From a virus: a stretch of 27,128 nt of DNA. Shown in pieces: positions 12,001 through 18,336 of this stretch. The position numbers and the translations under genes are program-made. The notes below the pieces were generated by a model. It searched no databases. It saw only the letters and a list, made by a program, of their open reading frames with translations, and was not told the origin of the DNA. The DNA is taken from positions 1-27,128 of the IMG/VR virus record IMGVR_UViG_3300025767_000104, one strand, 5' to 3'. Position 1 is the stretch's first letter. Each line of letters opens with the position of its first letter.

Positions 12001-14798
12001 GTATTAATAGTTTTTAAGACAAGATCAACATGTCCTTTAGTAGCGCCGTCATATCCTAATGATGCAGCAGTATCCAAGAATGTTTTCTTAAATCTTGCAT
12101 ATTCTCTTTTAGAATATTTTAATGCCTTTACAATATTATAACTTTTATTAGTTATATGGTATAATGCAAGGTTGATAGGTCCACTGTGTTTAACAAATCT
12201 AGTGCCATAACGATCTAAATCTCCTAAGTCGCGCAGGTTACTTGATCCAAGATATGTTCCAGAATAATTTGTAATGTTTTCTAACATACTGTCAACATGT
12301 TCTATTACTTCGCCAAGTGTAAACTGTTTAACATCGTCATTAAGAGGATTACGCTCTAAGTTATACGGAAATTCGTAATAGCCATTAGAGTTTTTTATAG
12401 TTGTAGATGCTGTTTTAATTTTAATAACATCGTCAACTTCTAAATCTTTTAAAAATGTGATAACTGCATTTGTGCCAGATTTATCAATTGTGTAATCGGT
12501 GGTAATTAATTTAAGCTTGTTATTTACAAATATTGCAACTTTTAAATCAGTAAGACTGCTCGAGTTATCGTAAACATCAATTTCAAAATTATTAACTTTA
12601 ATAGCTGTTGCTACATATTCTTTTATAACAAATTGTTTACTAATAGTAGGAGTATTACTAAATCCATTAACATATGAAAATTTAGTTAAGGATGTATATT
12701 TTTTTAGATATCCGCTACTAATAGATTGTGTAAATAAGTCGGTTTCTGTTTGGTAAGTGAATGTATCATTTAATAAATTAAAATCAAATACAATATCACC
12801 GGTGTTATTAATAGACTTATAGCTTAATGGAAATCCTAATTCACTATCTACTGTACCTTCACCTTCAGCATACGAAAATACCTTTGTACCACTAAATGTT
12901 GTAGAACCGTAATAAGTTTCATCAGCAAAGCTGTTACCATTTATGTCGCATATATCAAATGTAGGAGCCTGATTACGAGTTGTTTTTTCTTGTGCAGCAG
13001 TCCATTTGCCGCCGTGATAATGATAACTCTTGCCTGCATTTTTTACACCTTGTGTAACTAAAACTGTTTCGAGATCAATTGGATTAGTGTCAGTAGTTTC
13101 AATTAAACTAAGTTGTCTAACATTTCCAATTTCAACAAATTTAACTTGGTAAATTTTTCCACTTACTAGTATATCCGTGTCTGCTGTAAACAATATACGC
13201 ATGTTATCAGCAAGATTTATGCCATCGATGTTATAACCAATTTGTCCTTCAATTGTGCTGAATACATCTGTTGTAAATGTATCAACTAAATCAACATCTT
13301 GTTTAGCAAATGCGCCAAAGTTATTTAACTTTAGTCCTGCTTCAAATTCTATAATAGGACGTTTTGCACGATTGGCTTCATCCACATTTCTATCTAGATG
13401 GTTAAATTCAAAACTTTTTAAAATCACATCTTTGTGATGCCATCTATTATAACGACTCCATGCGTTTCTATCAGGCGATGCTCTATTAACAACAATATAA
13501 TCTTTTTCAGTTGCATATGCAGTTGCATCACTAAATGGCAAGGTATCAAAATTATCGCTGTCAAAGGCAACACGCTTGTTGTCGCTGTATGCAGCAGGAA
13601 TAATTAAATCTTGGTTTTTAATTAATTTAATTTTGTCGCCTACACCTTCAACATACCAATCATTGGTATTATAGATTTTAGGAGTTACATCTCCTTGAAA
13701 TCTAATTTTCATTCCGTTTGATAATTCAACACCATTAGAACTTGTATATGTTTTTTTACCTAAAATTTCTTCAACTACATCAAGAAATGTATTTTCTTCA
13801 ACATCATAAATTCTAATCTGGCCACTAGTGTCAACTGCGTTTTTACTAATGTAGTAGAGTCTGTCAGGTGCGTTGAACGGAATAGTAAATTCAATTGTGC
13901 CTTTTTCAATGTATGCAACTGCAACTTCTTCGCCTTCTTCGCCTAGCTTACGAATGCCGTCTGGGTATAGTGTCGAAACATTATCATCAGCTGCAAATGT
14001 TACGCTGCCGCCGCTTGGAAGAATAATATATTCTCCTTGGTCATATTCATTACCATAAAGTACTGCATCGAATAGGCCGTCGCCACGAAGTCCTTCTGAC
14101 CCTGCTGTTAATATAGCAGTACCAGGTGTAAAAGTTCTACTGATGGCAATAGCCATAGGATGACCCGGAGCATCAATTTCGAAACGATAAGTCTGACCTC
14201 GATAGAGTTTTAAATTAGGATTACGTGTTAATCCGTCATTAAAAACATAAGAAATGTTATCGCCTTGATCTTCTGTAGTAACAGTATACGTACTAACAAT
14301 ATCTCTACTTTGTCCTCTTACAGGAATACTAATTGGGCCATTTGGCATCCAGTAGTACTCACGGAAGTTTACAAATTTATCCCAATCAATATTTGGATTC
14401 CATGCATAGGTTTCTTGCGAATTTAAACGACTGTGATTAGCAGTATTTGCGCCAAATACACCCAACTGTCCGATATAATCATTGTAATCTTTATAGAAAG
14501 TTACATTGTCATAATTGTCTTTAATAACCGTAGCAGGTTCTAACTGATAATTAGTTCTATCATTAGTTACATCATCGACATAAGTGTCTGTAGTTTTGTA
14601 TGCTTTTGCAGTTGTTCTACCGTAATAACCATTGATCTTTTCAGCAACACCGGGCTGTATAAGTTGGTCAAGTGTGCCTTGTAAAAACTTTTTGTTAGCT
14701 TGTGTTCTAAAGAACTTAGGCAAAAAGTCACTTGCAGTAATTTTATTGTTCTGACCTGGTACAGGCAGAGCACTATCGTTTTGATTATTCTTAGCCAT
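1..14798 (-). CDS. Giant virion structural protein in the gp7 position of the baseplate operon (3' end outside window)
   Basis: Reading from ATG 14798, I translated 4,932 consecutive codons to base 3 without a stop, so the C-terminus lies outside the window. The start overlaps the gp6 stop as TAATG, and a GGAGG lies about 12 bases upstream. Visible parts, by residue: conserved N-terminal block about 31-63 (NKKFLQGTLDQL); YYWMPNGP near 150; cupredoxin/YHYH-like LYRGQTYRFEI...GHPMAI near 195-220; helical block about 1893-1991 (FYEEWAIQVGRFGAV); seven FG-GAP-like blades between 2238 and 3310; five CBM5/12-like modules (about 1567, 1825, 2337, 2972, 3020); GxGY repeats about 3728-3793 and 4092-4154; helical block about 3944-4034 ending in KPYSTKIREF; G(D/N)G(S/T)T fibre-like repeats near 4352, 4584 and 4660. 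T4 gp7 has about 1,030 residues and occupies this position. The role as a wedge or peripheral fibre-like protein is inferred from position and domains; the reading frame is certain. Confidence 0.9.
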   Translation of the reverse strand, partial: MAKNNQNDSALPVPGQNNKITASDFLPKFFRTQANKKFLQGTLDQLIQPGVAEKINGYYGRTTAKAYKTTDTYVDDVTNDRTNYQLEPATVIKDNYDNVTFYKDYNDYIGQLGVFGANTANHSRLNSQETYAWNPNIDWDKFVNFREYYWMPNGPISIPVRGQSRDIVSTYTVTTEDQGDNISYVFNDGLTRNPNLKLYRGQTYRFEIDAPGHPMAIAISRTFTPGTAILTAGSEGLRGDGLFDAVLYGNEYDQGEYIILPSGGSVTFAADDNVSTLYPDGIRKLGEEGEEVAVAYIEKGTIEFTIPFNAPDRLYYISKNAVDTSGQIRIYDVEENTFLDVVEEILGKKTYTSSNGVELSNGMKIRFQGDVTPKIYNTNDWYVEGVGDKIKLIKNQDLIIPAAYSDNKRVAFDSDNFDTLPFSDATAYATEKDYIVVNRASPDRNAWSRYNRWHHKDVILKSFEFNHLDRNVDEANRAKRPIIEFEAGLKLNNFGAFAKQDVDLVDTFTTDVFSTIEGQIGYNIDGINLADNMRILFTADTDILVSGKIYQVKFVEIGNVRQLSLIETTDTNPIDLETVLVTQGVKNAGKSYHYHGGKWTAAQEKTTRNQAPTFDICDINGNSFADETYYGSTTFSGTKVFSYAEGEGTVDSELGFPLSYKSINNTGDIVFDFNLLNDTFTYQTETDLFTQSISSGYLKKYTSLTKFSYVNGFSNTPTISKQFVIKEYVATAIKVNNFEIDVYDNSSSLTDLKVAIFVNNKLKLITTDYTIDKSGTNAVITFLKDLEVDDVIKIKTASTTIKNSNGYYEFPYNLERNPLNDDVKQFTLGEVIEHVDSMLENITNYSGTYLGSSNLRDLGDLDRYGTRFVKHSGPINLALYHITNKSYNIVKALKYSKREYARFKKTFLDTAASLGYDGATKGHVDLVLKTINTDKLKSQPFYFSDMLPTGASNKISYTVLDSRVTAYPITNSFNLKTLRPTSVIIYLNGVQLTHIKDYNFDTAGYVSINAGQVENDLIEIHEYENTDGSFIAPTPTKLGLFPKYYPELTIDDTVLAEEPVSTGPFKVYGEDSATGTRGWFYPVYTTKSAAGTGAASQSYTFNGMNKLFYIPVSGPTLAGNDNIEIDEYPIGVAFIRGHDGSYVKAYKDFRDELLLELEKRIFNNIKAEYSTDRLDVNTFIGGEFRTNEFTKTEIDNTLLGEFQFWLQENLNNQNYTNNTFYNRNNNWTFNYSDSNSPNGNVNPGFWRGLYVRAFDTDRPHSHPWEMLGLSTKPSWWNTVYGPAPYTGDNLVLWRDLEAGRISDPENTRINLKYARPGLTSFIPVDGTGKLLSPLNSTYVKNFEIRNATRNFKFGDHAPIENAWRKSSEYPFAVLTAMLLNKPAMTMGLCFDVSRISKNLANQWVYTDTNKPIVLKDLKLPNTFAATTRTNTSGLVNYIYNLVASDILTVYSGYKNDLASLTNQIGIKLAGFTSKEKFNLILDSRSPTQSLTQNGIFVPQENYQVFLNTSSPAELAVYSGIVIERAELGYIVRGYNLEKPYFEYYETIPGASSSTVTVGGISEKVIEWDTNKSYISGEVILHNNTYYRVIESFTSSITFDTNNIVKLPSLPLTGGRTAQFKKDFNTESIKRIQYGTRIDTAQEVVDFILGYSVRQKDIGFSFENVIEGSNEVENWSQSAKQFLFWTTQGWAASSLIAISPAANLLEFQREFYIVDNIKDDFYGYSILKADGLFLDTEFNSLLRDQNSFGIETIGTTEGLYHVSLPLVQKEHVVLIDNTTDFNDTIYNPSTGYRQERIRVNGYRSDNWNGGLNIPGFVYDDAGFTDWAQWKDYRISDIVKYKQYYYVATVNVSGSQNFNSSNWHQLNEKPVSQLMTNFDYRVTQFTDFYDLDSDSFDIEQQKMAQHLIGYQKRQYLANIINDDVSQFKFYRGAIADKGTMNVFTKLFDALGNTADNLEFYEEWAIQVGRFGAVDDVQQVEYNLKQDDIQESPQAVELVSTLPTTNFDKIYRILPNNVYDKPAGYTHAPFPTKTITSEYIRTAGYTNEDDVDYIVGNLLDLTAVDTTQISLGDTLWITNTDNNSWTVMQLIRANVNAISVKSLVNEIANNGLNLVEITLDKWATGIVDVGEYISIRGATQYTINGIYEVDSINLNTVRVRVPFNNEIVDFEEEKFAISKLRTVRVDDVAGINAATNQDIYSKQKIWIDEYASEWAVLENNSVYLNSQTITNPSEYDSTDQGFSDSVTVTKNNTNVFVSSPNDANGKVSVYRRTREQSNLLLDQEIIVENDDLFLSASSAFGKSIAVSPDGEYLVVGIPQASNVNTKLAYKIDASTGQDTFDFQPDATYTKNDIVRYRESLWKANREILPEIANQPFSTFDTYINIANAADTDSTTLTLLVASDPGLTNNISETPHLLVRAPKDMYIGTKPNDTINLFWNRRSYAYPTLDTYLPFDGAISAITPEFISQDHTIIEKIDHVFYVDTFVSLPIIGSIVTTDTGSAEVVYVGSRRDSAVVYVKNTNGVFDVTGELFINELDFVGFYTQESTYATSDAVGGFWMISTPSYSNNSVYYDDGRGLVYADAKLQGSVRAINDYYNIQDTVGAIGTYVTNKNNVSYIEQLSYRGDPSGADAQDGVERDLPSNKWVARVGKTFSDSLTIGEVSEFRLYNLDNRVIDINSAGFTYDILNKQQTIVDLWDGYVDFDLTEFDFQGFAYEPQVGDVVEDVQTPRDGQGGLALTSITTSSAEVVFMKRNFNSVRVYLKILTGEWLEQSNIGRFQLRRTANTILRGATDVDRVIGTITDINNSIVLGNALVGKLIVFEHTSNFDIVPNPLILEEEYWFFDETIESGIERLPNPPFSLNKDYTQIYNIPALKTGTSPTLANEGAIAIYRRLRDGTYRFQNVFVSEYRAANRMFGSKVAIVQTGNYYTLLVASDSIASAGETDSTGRRVHPGAIEIFRHGTRATDSFKGEYKLTAFEIGDIVIYKDDYYICRKATTAEQNVIVDPIYWNKISWAHGKDANFRGVFNNTYSYKAGNIVAQGNVLWKAVTNIAVGASAPSISNNSWTSISTDVDYVGYLPNLTANAFYNEDVFDPIENIVEFSKSFDISDDAQVLVVTSKQQTRLDSTSDTTLVIYRAVGDQFQLDQIITAPDNVTAWADKVALNPAGTQIAVSSMLNDTGKVNQGVVYVYTQTAGTFTLTQTLTPPQNEESEGFGFGLDFGSDNLVVSSLNGDQTIPTTFDVTVYSATEDTATTFDREFTNFRNIKLDKGVVYVYESVNNSLVYSEQFVYPLTQTTFGENIYANDNHVYIGMPDQLVGSSGGTDASDVAGSKGQLLDFRKNKNTFAWNVISEGITPVDVDNIRGAFLYNKRENSIVSYIDYIDPVQGKIAGPADQEITFKTPFDPAVYNTGNTDESSVDANRAWTEKHVGQVWWNISSAKFAHAYQGSTTFQKNNWNVLTPDARIDVFEWVESNFIPSIWDSIADTPDGLSAKISGTSLFGDTRYSTKIIYNDVSKTFSNKYYFWVANKVTVPVMENRKLSIRSIAALIENPRTEGYPFLSLLSSNKFVLNNFDTFISSDDLVLNIKYSTGPKKTQNVHSQYKLISDGLNTSKPDPDIERKWFDSLIGFDDNNRIVPDPAISVKNRYGVQNRPRQSMFTNRFEALKQTIERINLKLLSTLIVDEYDISKLTQLDAVPTAISREYDLTTDTLAELTFVSTNKITPAVLTPVITNGRISRIIITNSGRGYKVAPSFKINGEGQDAEFNITINNLGQITAVTITNAGSDYNQNTTITVRPFTVLVNADESIQDKWAMYSWNGTQWYRRKLQSYNVDLYWDYADWYAQEYNQFTNINDTIRQSYELPSLNNNIGDVVKIETVGTGGWLLLRKVDAQDTEDYTVNYDTIGRQNGTIQFKDILYDYSKNTTGFDNRSFDSNFYDNNPSVELRIILETIRDNIFVGELEVEYNQLFMAALRYVMSEQQSVDWMFKTSFVKAKHNRETLNQKDITFNNDNLSSYQEFVEEFKPYSTKIREFVSQYDAMDTTNSSISDFDLSPEYNSITKTIDASTAVITDGLITKDNLDTTTYPRKAWKDNLGYQVTEIKIGDNGSGFTYEPIVTLVGGGGTGAKAKAYLGYGKITKIVVTYPGNGYTSAPTVVISGSQLDTGTLAKATAVLGNGLVRSPSIKIKFDRTTGTFTLDTLVKTETFTGTGFENRFFLEWPMDLNLKKVNVYIDNILQLRSKYTFENIENTDKSYVREQGKVLFTTPPKLDAVIRVEYNIPLNMLNAEDRIKFAYNPIAGMYGKDLAQLMTGVDYGGVEVRSFDFDGPSGFDTAGWYTDNWDEFDNTFEDEVFTADGSTIAVQLSAPLEDGVVYNLYKNGIRIDDPNFIAGTATNVNAITNSITGDGVTDIVYVQDLEIELLDGDVFVVRKTTSDGSVIPDATSYDTALSGGDLAYTSARGIAAEEIIVDGDGFVTPTTSAGPEELVPGQILDTLDIKVYTRDSAGQGVINSQSYIMDSTLTYDLGVTPNSSDAVIVKVANVILPQTDYTINWTANTVTLNSATLGAELTIVTVAQGTQNILDFGQLVGDGSTTEFETTVDWETGATVYASINGVQQTVVAFKSETGPKTVIRFNEVVAEDAVINYTVFAAAEQVNYSQITKDTFAGNGTDTVFELATAPLYAIPTEHNIIVKVDNAILNAGYNIQYTIPANSQREYPLEVFQMPAGSLDVADLKVFLNGTIIDTPLQWRFEIANSSITLADEVGAPGDLLEIYVITDGDYRINGTTVTLDTAPVNGAVVEVIQFTNHNLLGLERINYDVVSRTTLVPEDVDYITYNRLTVGEIKLRKSAVDAQYVWVSVNGELLSPSVDYYVTDDKLKVQLIKQPDANDVIDVIHFTAPVSTPKFAYRQFKDMLNRTHFKRLDTSTAKLAQALN
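4865..8090 (-). other. Split seven-blade FG-GAP-like beta-propeller region within the giant protein
   Basis: Seven segments share the pattern F-G-x-S/aromatic, then about 10 residues, then L/V-V-V-G/S-x-P/S. They begin near residues 2238 (GFSDSVTVTKNNTNVFVSSP), 2296 (AFGKSIAVSPDGEYLVVGIP), 2912 (MFGSKVAIV...LLVASDS), 3099 (FSKSFDISDDAQVLVV), 3157 (DKVALNPAGTQIAVSS), 3212 (FGFGLDFGSDNLVVSS) and 3295 (FGENIYANDNHVYIGMP). Several are followed by a V-x-V-Y strand such as KVSVYRR or GVVYVYTQ. This is typical of integrin-type FG-GAP propellers. About 600 residues separate blades 2 and 3, and about 170 separate blades 3 and 4. The count of seven is by eye, and the fold is inferred. Confidence 0.55.
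5595..10100 (-). repeat. Five dispersed CBM5/12-like modules within the giant protein
   Basis: Five short segments share a Y-x-x-G/N-D/E-I-V-x-[aromatic or N]-x(2-4)-[YW]-[YK]-x-A/V pattern, often ending in a W-x-x-[IL] strand. This is the usual look of chitin-binding-type CBM5/12 modules and related phage tail modules. They are at residues about 1567 (NKSYISGEVILHNNTYYRVI), 1825 (WKDYRISDIVKYKQYYYVAT), 2337 (ATYTKNDIVRYRESLWKANR), 2972 (FEIGDIVIYKDDYYICRKAT) and 3020 (YSYKAGNIVAQGNVLWKAVT). The last two are adjacent and sit between propeller blades 3 and 4. Such modules bind sugars or act as structural spacers. Which applies here is unknown. Confidence 0.5.
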
Positions 14799-17700
14799 TA
14801 GTAGCTATAGCCTCCACCTGTTGTATTTGTTGTATTTGTTGATGCACTACTTGTTATTCCTGATGTTAAAGCGGTCGAAACACTATTAATTACTGTACCG
14901 CTAGCTTGTAGATTAGTTGCTGTTAATTGATCAATTGTTTCAATATCACTTACTTTAGCAGCACTTGCAAAAATTTCGTCTGGTTCACTTTTTATTTCAA
15001 ATAAGCTACCAAACGATTGTGTGGTTTGGCGCGGTACTATTAGTATACTTACCAGTTTAGGAGATAGCTCATTTATAATATAGGCGCTAAGTTCTTGGAA
15101 GTAAAACGTCTCACCAAAGTCCCAATTTTCAATATCAAAGAACTTATTAATAGCTTCGATTATGTCTGATTTAAGTTCGTTATCATTAATGACAATGCCG
15201 TTATTTTTAACAATCTTAAACCTAACTTGTAAGTCTGCTGGAGCTTTGTCGCCAAATAAGATTTTATACTTTGCAGGGTGATAAATTACTTCATCACTAA
15301 TACTTTTTATTTTGTTTATTTCACTACCATAACTTCTGAATAATTCATCATTACTTGGCGGCTTAGGATTTACTAAAGTTGTTCCAGCAATATACTGTTT
15401 TACTTGTGTATCATAAGTTTTAGATAAGATGTAAGTGTCAATAATATTACTTGCACTCGGGTCAATTCTATAACCGCTATCAGCAACATGAATATAATGA
15501 AACTTTAAATCAGCGCGGCCAAAATATGCTTTATAATCTGTATTAATAGTAGTATTGTTTAGTGCTTTATTAAGCTTTCTAAATATACCTTCGTCAATTA
15601 GATAAAAGATTTGTCCCTCAGTTCGTGTGCTGTAAGGAGCAATTGCTGTTTCATTTTGTACTACAATTATTTCAGCAGTTGTGTTTGCAAAATACTTAAA
15701 GTCTTCTACTCCGTCAGTTGTTGTATATTTCTTTTGGAAGATTAATTTAGCTGCTGTTTCAATTTCAGTATTTTCTTCACCAACAATCTGTTCAAAGGTA
15801 TCAGGATCATCGACTACGCCATCGTCATCAAGGTCAATAAACTGCACTTGTATCTTACGACTATCTAAGTAACCTTCAACATCTCTATATGCATCAGTAA
15901 TTGTCCAATTAAAGTCTTGTGTAAATGGAGTTAATTCACCTGGCTTCCTGTTAATATTTAAAATATCAATTTTGTCTCTAACAATTTGTCCTGTTGACGG
16001 ATCATAAATTTTATCAGCTGCATCAAAGAAGAATCTAATTTCTTCTGCACTTTCTATTACATATCTTAGATTACGATATGTAATTGTATATTTTTCACCG
16101 TCTGTTTTAAAATACAGCATCCAACTTGCATCAAGATTTTCTCCTGTGATGTCGCCTGCTTTACCTGTAGCAAATGCACTTAATGTATTAATATCTTCTG
16201 CTAATACAATCTTCCACTGTCTATCATATTGGTCATAGCGTAGCGCAAAATCTTTGTATTCAAATGCCTGATCAATTAGTTGTATTTTTACATCGTTAAT
16301 TAATATTTTAGAAAAGTTTGGTATAATTTGTTGTAGTATTGCTCCTGAAGGAATAACATCATTTAACGCTATTGGCGCAATACCATTTTCGTCGATTTCT
16401 ACACCGGATCCTGTTACAGATACAACTTTACACCACTTGTATGTTGTTTTGCCTAAGTGGTCCCCAATTACACCGTCATCCATTAGTGTGCCGTCAGGCA
16501 TAAAATGCTTACCGGAGGGTGCAACAAATTTTAACATTGCACCTGCTTCTAACAATCGTAAACTATTGGCAGTGAAAGAACCTACTGTATAAGAATTTTC
16601 GTCAATGTCTTGTAACACACCTAATGTTTGATTCGTGCTTGTGCTAGACTGTAGCCAAGATGCATTAAGATCACTAACAATAATCTTTGGGTACTTTGCA
16701 AGATAAAAGTTTTGTGCATTTGTACTACTTAAAATACCTTCAATAGTGTTGTATATAACGCCTTCAATATCAGTCTGAGTTGCAAATGTAAATGATTGTC
16801 TTTCAGTGAATTCTTCTTTATAAATAACACCATCATCTGCAAACAAACTAGTATTTGAATATTTTCCACTAGCATCCTTTAAGTCAAAGAAACGACTAAT
16901 ACCGCTCGATATTCTATTTGAACTTTTAGTTTTAATAATGTCTTGGCTAATTGCAAGTGGTCCAATATTATAATCTTCGCCTGTAATTAAACGATTTTGT
17001 GTATAATATGTTGCAGGTGCATTTTGTTTAATTTCTGCATTTGTTTCAGATGCTGTGCCATTGTTAACTGTATAGTTTAATTTAAGCCCTATTGTTAGTG
17101 TTTGCGCAGATCCGTTTCTTGATTGATATGGTATTTCAATACTTACAGTACTAATTGCACTAGGCGTAATTACACTTCGTAAATTATTACTAGATCTATA
17201 ATATGCTCTAAAATTGCCAGATGGCAAATTACCAAATACTCCATCACTAAAGTTTAGATTAATTCTGTCACCAATTCTAGTAGTTACTGCAAAAACGTCT
17301 CTTGTGCTATTAAACAAACTATTGTAAACAACATTATTGCCTTCTACTGCATCAATTTTTTTCCATTCATTGCTTTCAAATCCTGCACTGTTTAGCGAAA
17401 ATAGCCATACATCGCTATCGTTAATATTTTCAGCGTCAATTGCTACAGCTTGATTTGGTGTTGGGTTGTTTATTGCAAAGTTTCCTGTATCAAGTTTGCC
17501 TTGACGGAAGTGCATAAAGAAACCTGTATTAGTACTGCCAGCGCCTTGGCCGTCATCTCGGAAAAGAAATGCAGGGCTGTTTCCAGGTAACGGTGCTTCT
17601 TCTAAAATAGTTTCATCTAAAATGTCAGTGCTCACTACTTCAAAGCGTGTGCTTACACCTTCGATGCGCTTAGTAAACGGGTAAATTGCTTGTCCAGTAT

Positions 17701-18277
17701 TTGTAGCATTTAAGCGATATTTTTGTGTTTGTACATCTGCAATTAGTGCAGACTTCAAAGGATTGCCTATTGAATTAGATAAAGGCAATGCTGAGTTCAT
17801 AATTTTAACAAACTGTTCAAAATAATTTGAATTAGTTTGGTCATTCCATTTAATAGTAATGCCTGATAAATTTAGTCCATTACTATCTAAAAGACTTTCA
17901 GTTGTTTTAATTGTATCAAATTTTAGTAAACCGTTTGCTGCTTGGTTTCTACGTGGATTGTAAGACAGCATACGTGCTAGACGTAATACGCTTTCTCTAC
18001 GTTCTGCTGTTTCAAGGAAGTTTTCACGAGCGTTTAAATCAACACGGAATGATAAGTTTTGCCCAAGGAATGCAATCATATCAATCAGCGCAAGATATTC
18101 GCTAGACTCGATGTAATCGTTAAAATCTTCTGGATAATTTTGACGCAAATAATTGATCATCGTGCGTCTTAGGTTATCAAAATCGTAGCTTTGGAAATCA
18201 GCGTTTCTAAAACTTTGGTAAATTCTTTTCCAGTCCTCTGCTACTAGTAGCCTTGACTGTCTATCATTTGCAGACAT
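14798..18277 (-). CDS. 6: Baseplate wedge protein gp6
   Basis: This is the T4 gp6-type wedge protein (BaseplateJ-like superfamily), which forms the inner ring around the baseplate hub and links to gp25 and gp53. The N-terminal block at residues 24-115 is diagnostic: an LRRTMINYLRQNYPEDFNDY stretch, then SSEYLALIDMIAFLGQNLSF, ARENFLETA and LSYNPRR. At 1,159 residues it is much longer than T4 gp6 (about 660). Residues 815-826 read DLDDDGVVDDPD, an EF-hand/thrombospondin-3-like calcium loop. The C-terminus is Ser/Thr/Gly-rich and ends GGGYSY. I chose ATG 18277 over the in-frame ATG 18283 because AAGGA at 18285-18289 is 7 bases from the former and only 1 base from the latter. The stop overlaps the giant gene's start. 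Identity is strong; the extra length is unexplained. Confidence 0.93.
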   Translation of the reverse strand: MSANDRQSRLLVAEDWKRIYQSFRNADFQSYDFDNLRRTMINYLRQNYPEDFNDYIESSEYLALIDMIAFLGQNLSFRVDLNARENFLETAERRESVLRLARMLSYNPRRNQAANGLLKFDTIKTTESLLDSNGLNLSGITIKWNDQTNSNYFEQFVKIMNSALPLSNSIGNPLKSALIADVQTQKYRLNATNTGQAIYPFTKRIEGVSTRFEVVSTDILDETILEEAPLPGNSPAFLFRDDGQGAGSTNTGFFMHFRQGKLDTGNFAINNPTPNQAVAIDAENINDSDVWLFSLNSAGFESNEWKKIDAVEGNNVVYNSLFNSTRDVFAVTTRIGDRINLNFSDGVFGNLPSGNFRAYYRSSNNLRSVITPSAISTVSIEIPYQSRNGSAQTLTIGLKLNYTVNNGTASETNAEIKQNAPATYYTQNRLITGEDYNIGPLAISQDIIKTKSSNRISSGISRFFDLKDASGKYSNTSLFADDGVIYKEEFTERQSFTFATQTDIEGVIYNTIEGILSSTNAQNFYLAKYPKIIVSDLNASWLQSSTSTNQTLGVLQDIDENSYTVGSFTANSLRLLEAGAMLKFVAPSGKHFMPDGTLMDDGVIGDHLGKTTYKWCKVVSVTGSGVEIDENGIAPIALNDVIPSGAILQQIIPNFSKILINDVKIQLIDQAFEYKDFALRYDQYDRQWKIVLAEDINTLSAFATGKAGDITGENLDASWMLYFKTDGEKYTITYRNLRYVIESAEEIRFFFDAADKIYDPSTGQIVRDKIDILNINRKPGELTPFTQDFNWTITDAYRDVEGYLDSRKIQVQFIDLDDDGVVDDPDTFEQIVGEENTEIETAAKLIFQKKYTTTDGVEDFKYFANTTAEIIVVQNETAIAPYSTRTEGQIFYLIDEGIFRKLNKALNNTTINTDYKAYFGRADLKFHYIHVADSGYRIDPSASNIIDTYILSKTYDTQVKQYIAGTTLVNPKPPSNDELFRSYGSEINKIKSISDEVIYHPAKYKILFGDKAPADLQVRFKIVKNNGIVINDNELKSDIIEAINKFFDIENWDFGETFYFQELSAYIINELSPKLVSILIVPRQTTQSFGSLFEIKSEPDEIFASAAKVSDIETIDQLTATNLQASGTVINSVSTALTSGITSSASTNTTNTTGGGYSY

Positions 18278-18284
18278 GTACATT

Positions 18285-18289
18285 TCCTT
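18285..18289 (-). promoter_or_regulatory. Ribosome binding site deciding the gp6 start
   Basis: The minus strand reads AAGGAAATGTACATG. AAGGA lies 7 bases before the second ATG (18277) and 1 base before the first (18283), which favours the second start. Confidence 0.6.
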
Positions 18290-18301
18290 GTTTACTGATA
18301 A

Positions 18302-18309
18302 TATTTATC
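18302..18309 (-). promoter_or_regulatory. Candidate T4-type late promoter before gp6
   Basis: The minus strand reads GATAAATA, one mismatch from the T4 late promoter octamer TATAAATA. It lies in the 59-base gap between gp25 and gp6, and its TAAATA core is 24 bases from the chosen gp6 start, leaving room for a short leader containing the AAGGA site. It sits inside a small GATAA-ATA-TTATC inverted repeat (18297-18309) next to the palindrome CTTATAAG (18309-18316). In AT-rich DNA such a match can occur by chance. Confidence 0.4.
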
Positions 18310-18336
18310 TTATAAGAAAAAGTGCGTATTTAATTT

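Noticed and set aside
14567-14773. Short minus-strand reading frame starting MLCLYQVRTIKL
   Set aside because: It lies inside the giant gene in another frame, has no good ribosome site, and the giant frame is continuous through it.
18284-18336. Possible terminator between gp25 and gp6
   Set aside because: Only short AT-rich inverted repeats are present, with no GC-rich stem followed by a T run on the minus strand.
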